DNA of 64,000 nucleotides from Pseudomonas sp. GV071 (GTDB lineage Bacteria > Pseudomonadota > Gammaproteobacteria > Pseudomonadales > Pseudomonadaceae), in assembly GCF_003050835.1 (NCBI RefSeq), contig NZ_QAOJ01000002.1:124001-188000 (forward strand). The letters run 5' to 3'. Shown one piece after another: positions 63,399 to 64,000 of this stretch (positions are counted from its first letter, which is position 1; the number at the start of each line of letters is the position of its first letter). Made by a program: the position numbers and the translations under genes. The notes below the pieces were generated by a model. The model was given only the letters and a program-made list of their open reading frames with translations, did no database searches and had not been told where the DNA came from.

Positions 63399-64000
63399 TC
63401 AGAGCGCTTCCAGGCAACCAGCCAGATCGTTGCCCAGGGTTTCCAGCAATTGCTCGTAACCCTGGGCATTCACCGCAATCTCTTTCCCCCCCAGCGCATC
63501 AAGCTCAGCCAGACGTACCGGCAGACCGTCGCTCAAGGTGCTAACCAGACGCGGCCGCAAAGGCGGTTCGCTGAACACGCAAGTCGGGCCCGCCTGCTGC
63601 AGCCGCGCACGCATCGCCGCAACATGCTGGGCACCGGGCTGCACTTCGCTGGCAATGCTGAATACCCCGGCGTGTTGCAGACCGTAAGCCGCTTCGAAGT
63701 AATCGAACGCCTCGTGGAACACAAAGTACGGTTTGCCGGCGATACCGGCGACGCGCTGCTTGAGGCGCGCATCTAGCGCCGTCAGCCGCTCACTGAATGC
63801 TTTCAGGTTGGCCTGATAACGAGCGGCGTTCGCCGGATCGGCAGCCGCCAGGTCCGCCGCCATGCGCTCGGCAATCACCCGTGCATTGGCGGGAAGCAGC
63901 CACAGGTGCGCATCCAGGCTACCGGGCTGGTGATCGTGGTCATGCTCATCGTGATCGCTGTCGGCGTGCGCCTCACCCTCGCCGAAATGACGCAGGCTCA
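63399..64000 (-). CDS. znuA: zinc ABC transporter substrate-binding protein ZnuA (C-terminal part)
   Basis: The frame is open to the right edge, so the N-terminal part is outside the window. The visible part begins LRHFGEGEAHADSDHDEHDH, a His/Asp-rich metal-collecting loop, followed by DAHLWLLPANARVIAERM, FVFHEAFDYFEAAYGL with a zinc-ligand His, and FSEPPLRPRLVSTL. It is a periplasmic zinc-binding protein of the ZnuABC importer. It is convergent with thrB, 7 bases apart. In P. aeruginosa I recall nrdJ genes between these two; they are absent here. Confidence 0.94.
   Translation of the reverse strand, partial: SLRHFGEGEAHADSDHDEHDHDHQPGSLDAHLWLLPANARVIAERMAADLAAADPANAARYQANLKAFSERLTALDARLKQRVAGIAGKPYFVFHEAFDYFEAAYGLQHAGVFSIASEVQPGAQHVAAMRARLQQAGPTCVFSEPPLRPRLVSTLSDGLPVRLAELDALGGKEIAVNAQGYEQLLETLGNDLAGCLEAL

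Overview
The window looks like a chromosome segment of a Pseudomonas (Gammaproteobacteria). Gene content and order follow what I recall of two near-origin blocks of P. aeruginosa: hemW–trmB–thiGS–mtgA–rpoH–ftsXEY–rsmD–laoRBCA–coaD–fdx–ggt–mutM–pfpI–rlmI–ilvD–folA, then dgcP–dsbA–cc4–engB–ersA–polA–thrB–znuA. The core is GC-rich with typical Pseudomonas codon use, and carries Pseudomonas-type REP palindromes. No rRNA, tRNA, CRISPR array, integrase or intact insertion sequence was seen.

Layout. 1–5235: hemW 3' end, two small conserved genes, an orphan DUF1329 periplasmic protein, and the thiS-thiG-trmB operon with a DUF423 gene. 5414–20945 is an AT-richer surface-adhesion island between the DUF423 gene and mtgA. 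It encodes, all on the minus strand, a two-partner secretion pair (FhaC-like transporter, then a 2861-residue FhaB-like exoprotein), two pilins, a chaperone, an usher and a tip-adhesin-like pilin. This recalls the fha-fim cluster of Bordetella. Chaperone and usher are both broken by what reads as one deletion of roughly 1 kb at 8620–8632, so the fimbria is probably not assembled as the sequence stands.

21330–30301: mtgA, rpoH, ftsX-ftsE-ftsY, two M16 peptidase subunits and rsmD. 30302–31780 is a second small AT-rich insert: a remnant resembling the dehydratase domain of LanM lanthionine synthetases, a GNAT acetyltransferase, and a diverged second copy of the 3' end of rsmD that marks the far edge. 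31781–40943: an alpha/beta hydrolase, the long-chain alcohol oxidation genes laoR/laoB-laoC-laoA with a clear operator-promoter between laoR and laoB, coaD, a ferredoxin and gamma-glutamyltransferase. 41149–51815: mutM, an HDOD protein, pfpI, rlmI, ilvD, a phosphorylcholine phosphatase, a small phosphoesterase, a YitT-type membrane protein, folA and a DUF2868 membrane protein paired with the next gene, a DUF3482 GTPase (51927–53276).

53305–64000: diguanylate cyclase dgcP with an EEP-family hydrolase and dsbA in one operon, two c-type cytochromes, engB, the Spot 42-position small RNA ersA with a recognisable AlgU-type promoter, polA, a DUF2782 protein, thrB and the C-terminal part of znuA. Most of the window is housekeeping. 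The accessory interest lies in the fha-fim island, the rsmD-flanked insert, and the repeat elements, one of which appears to supply the ribosome-binding site of the DUF3482 GTPase gene.
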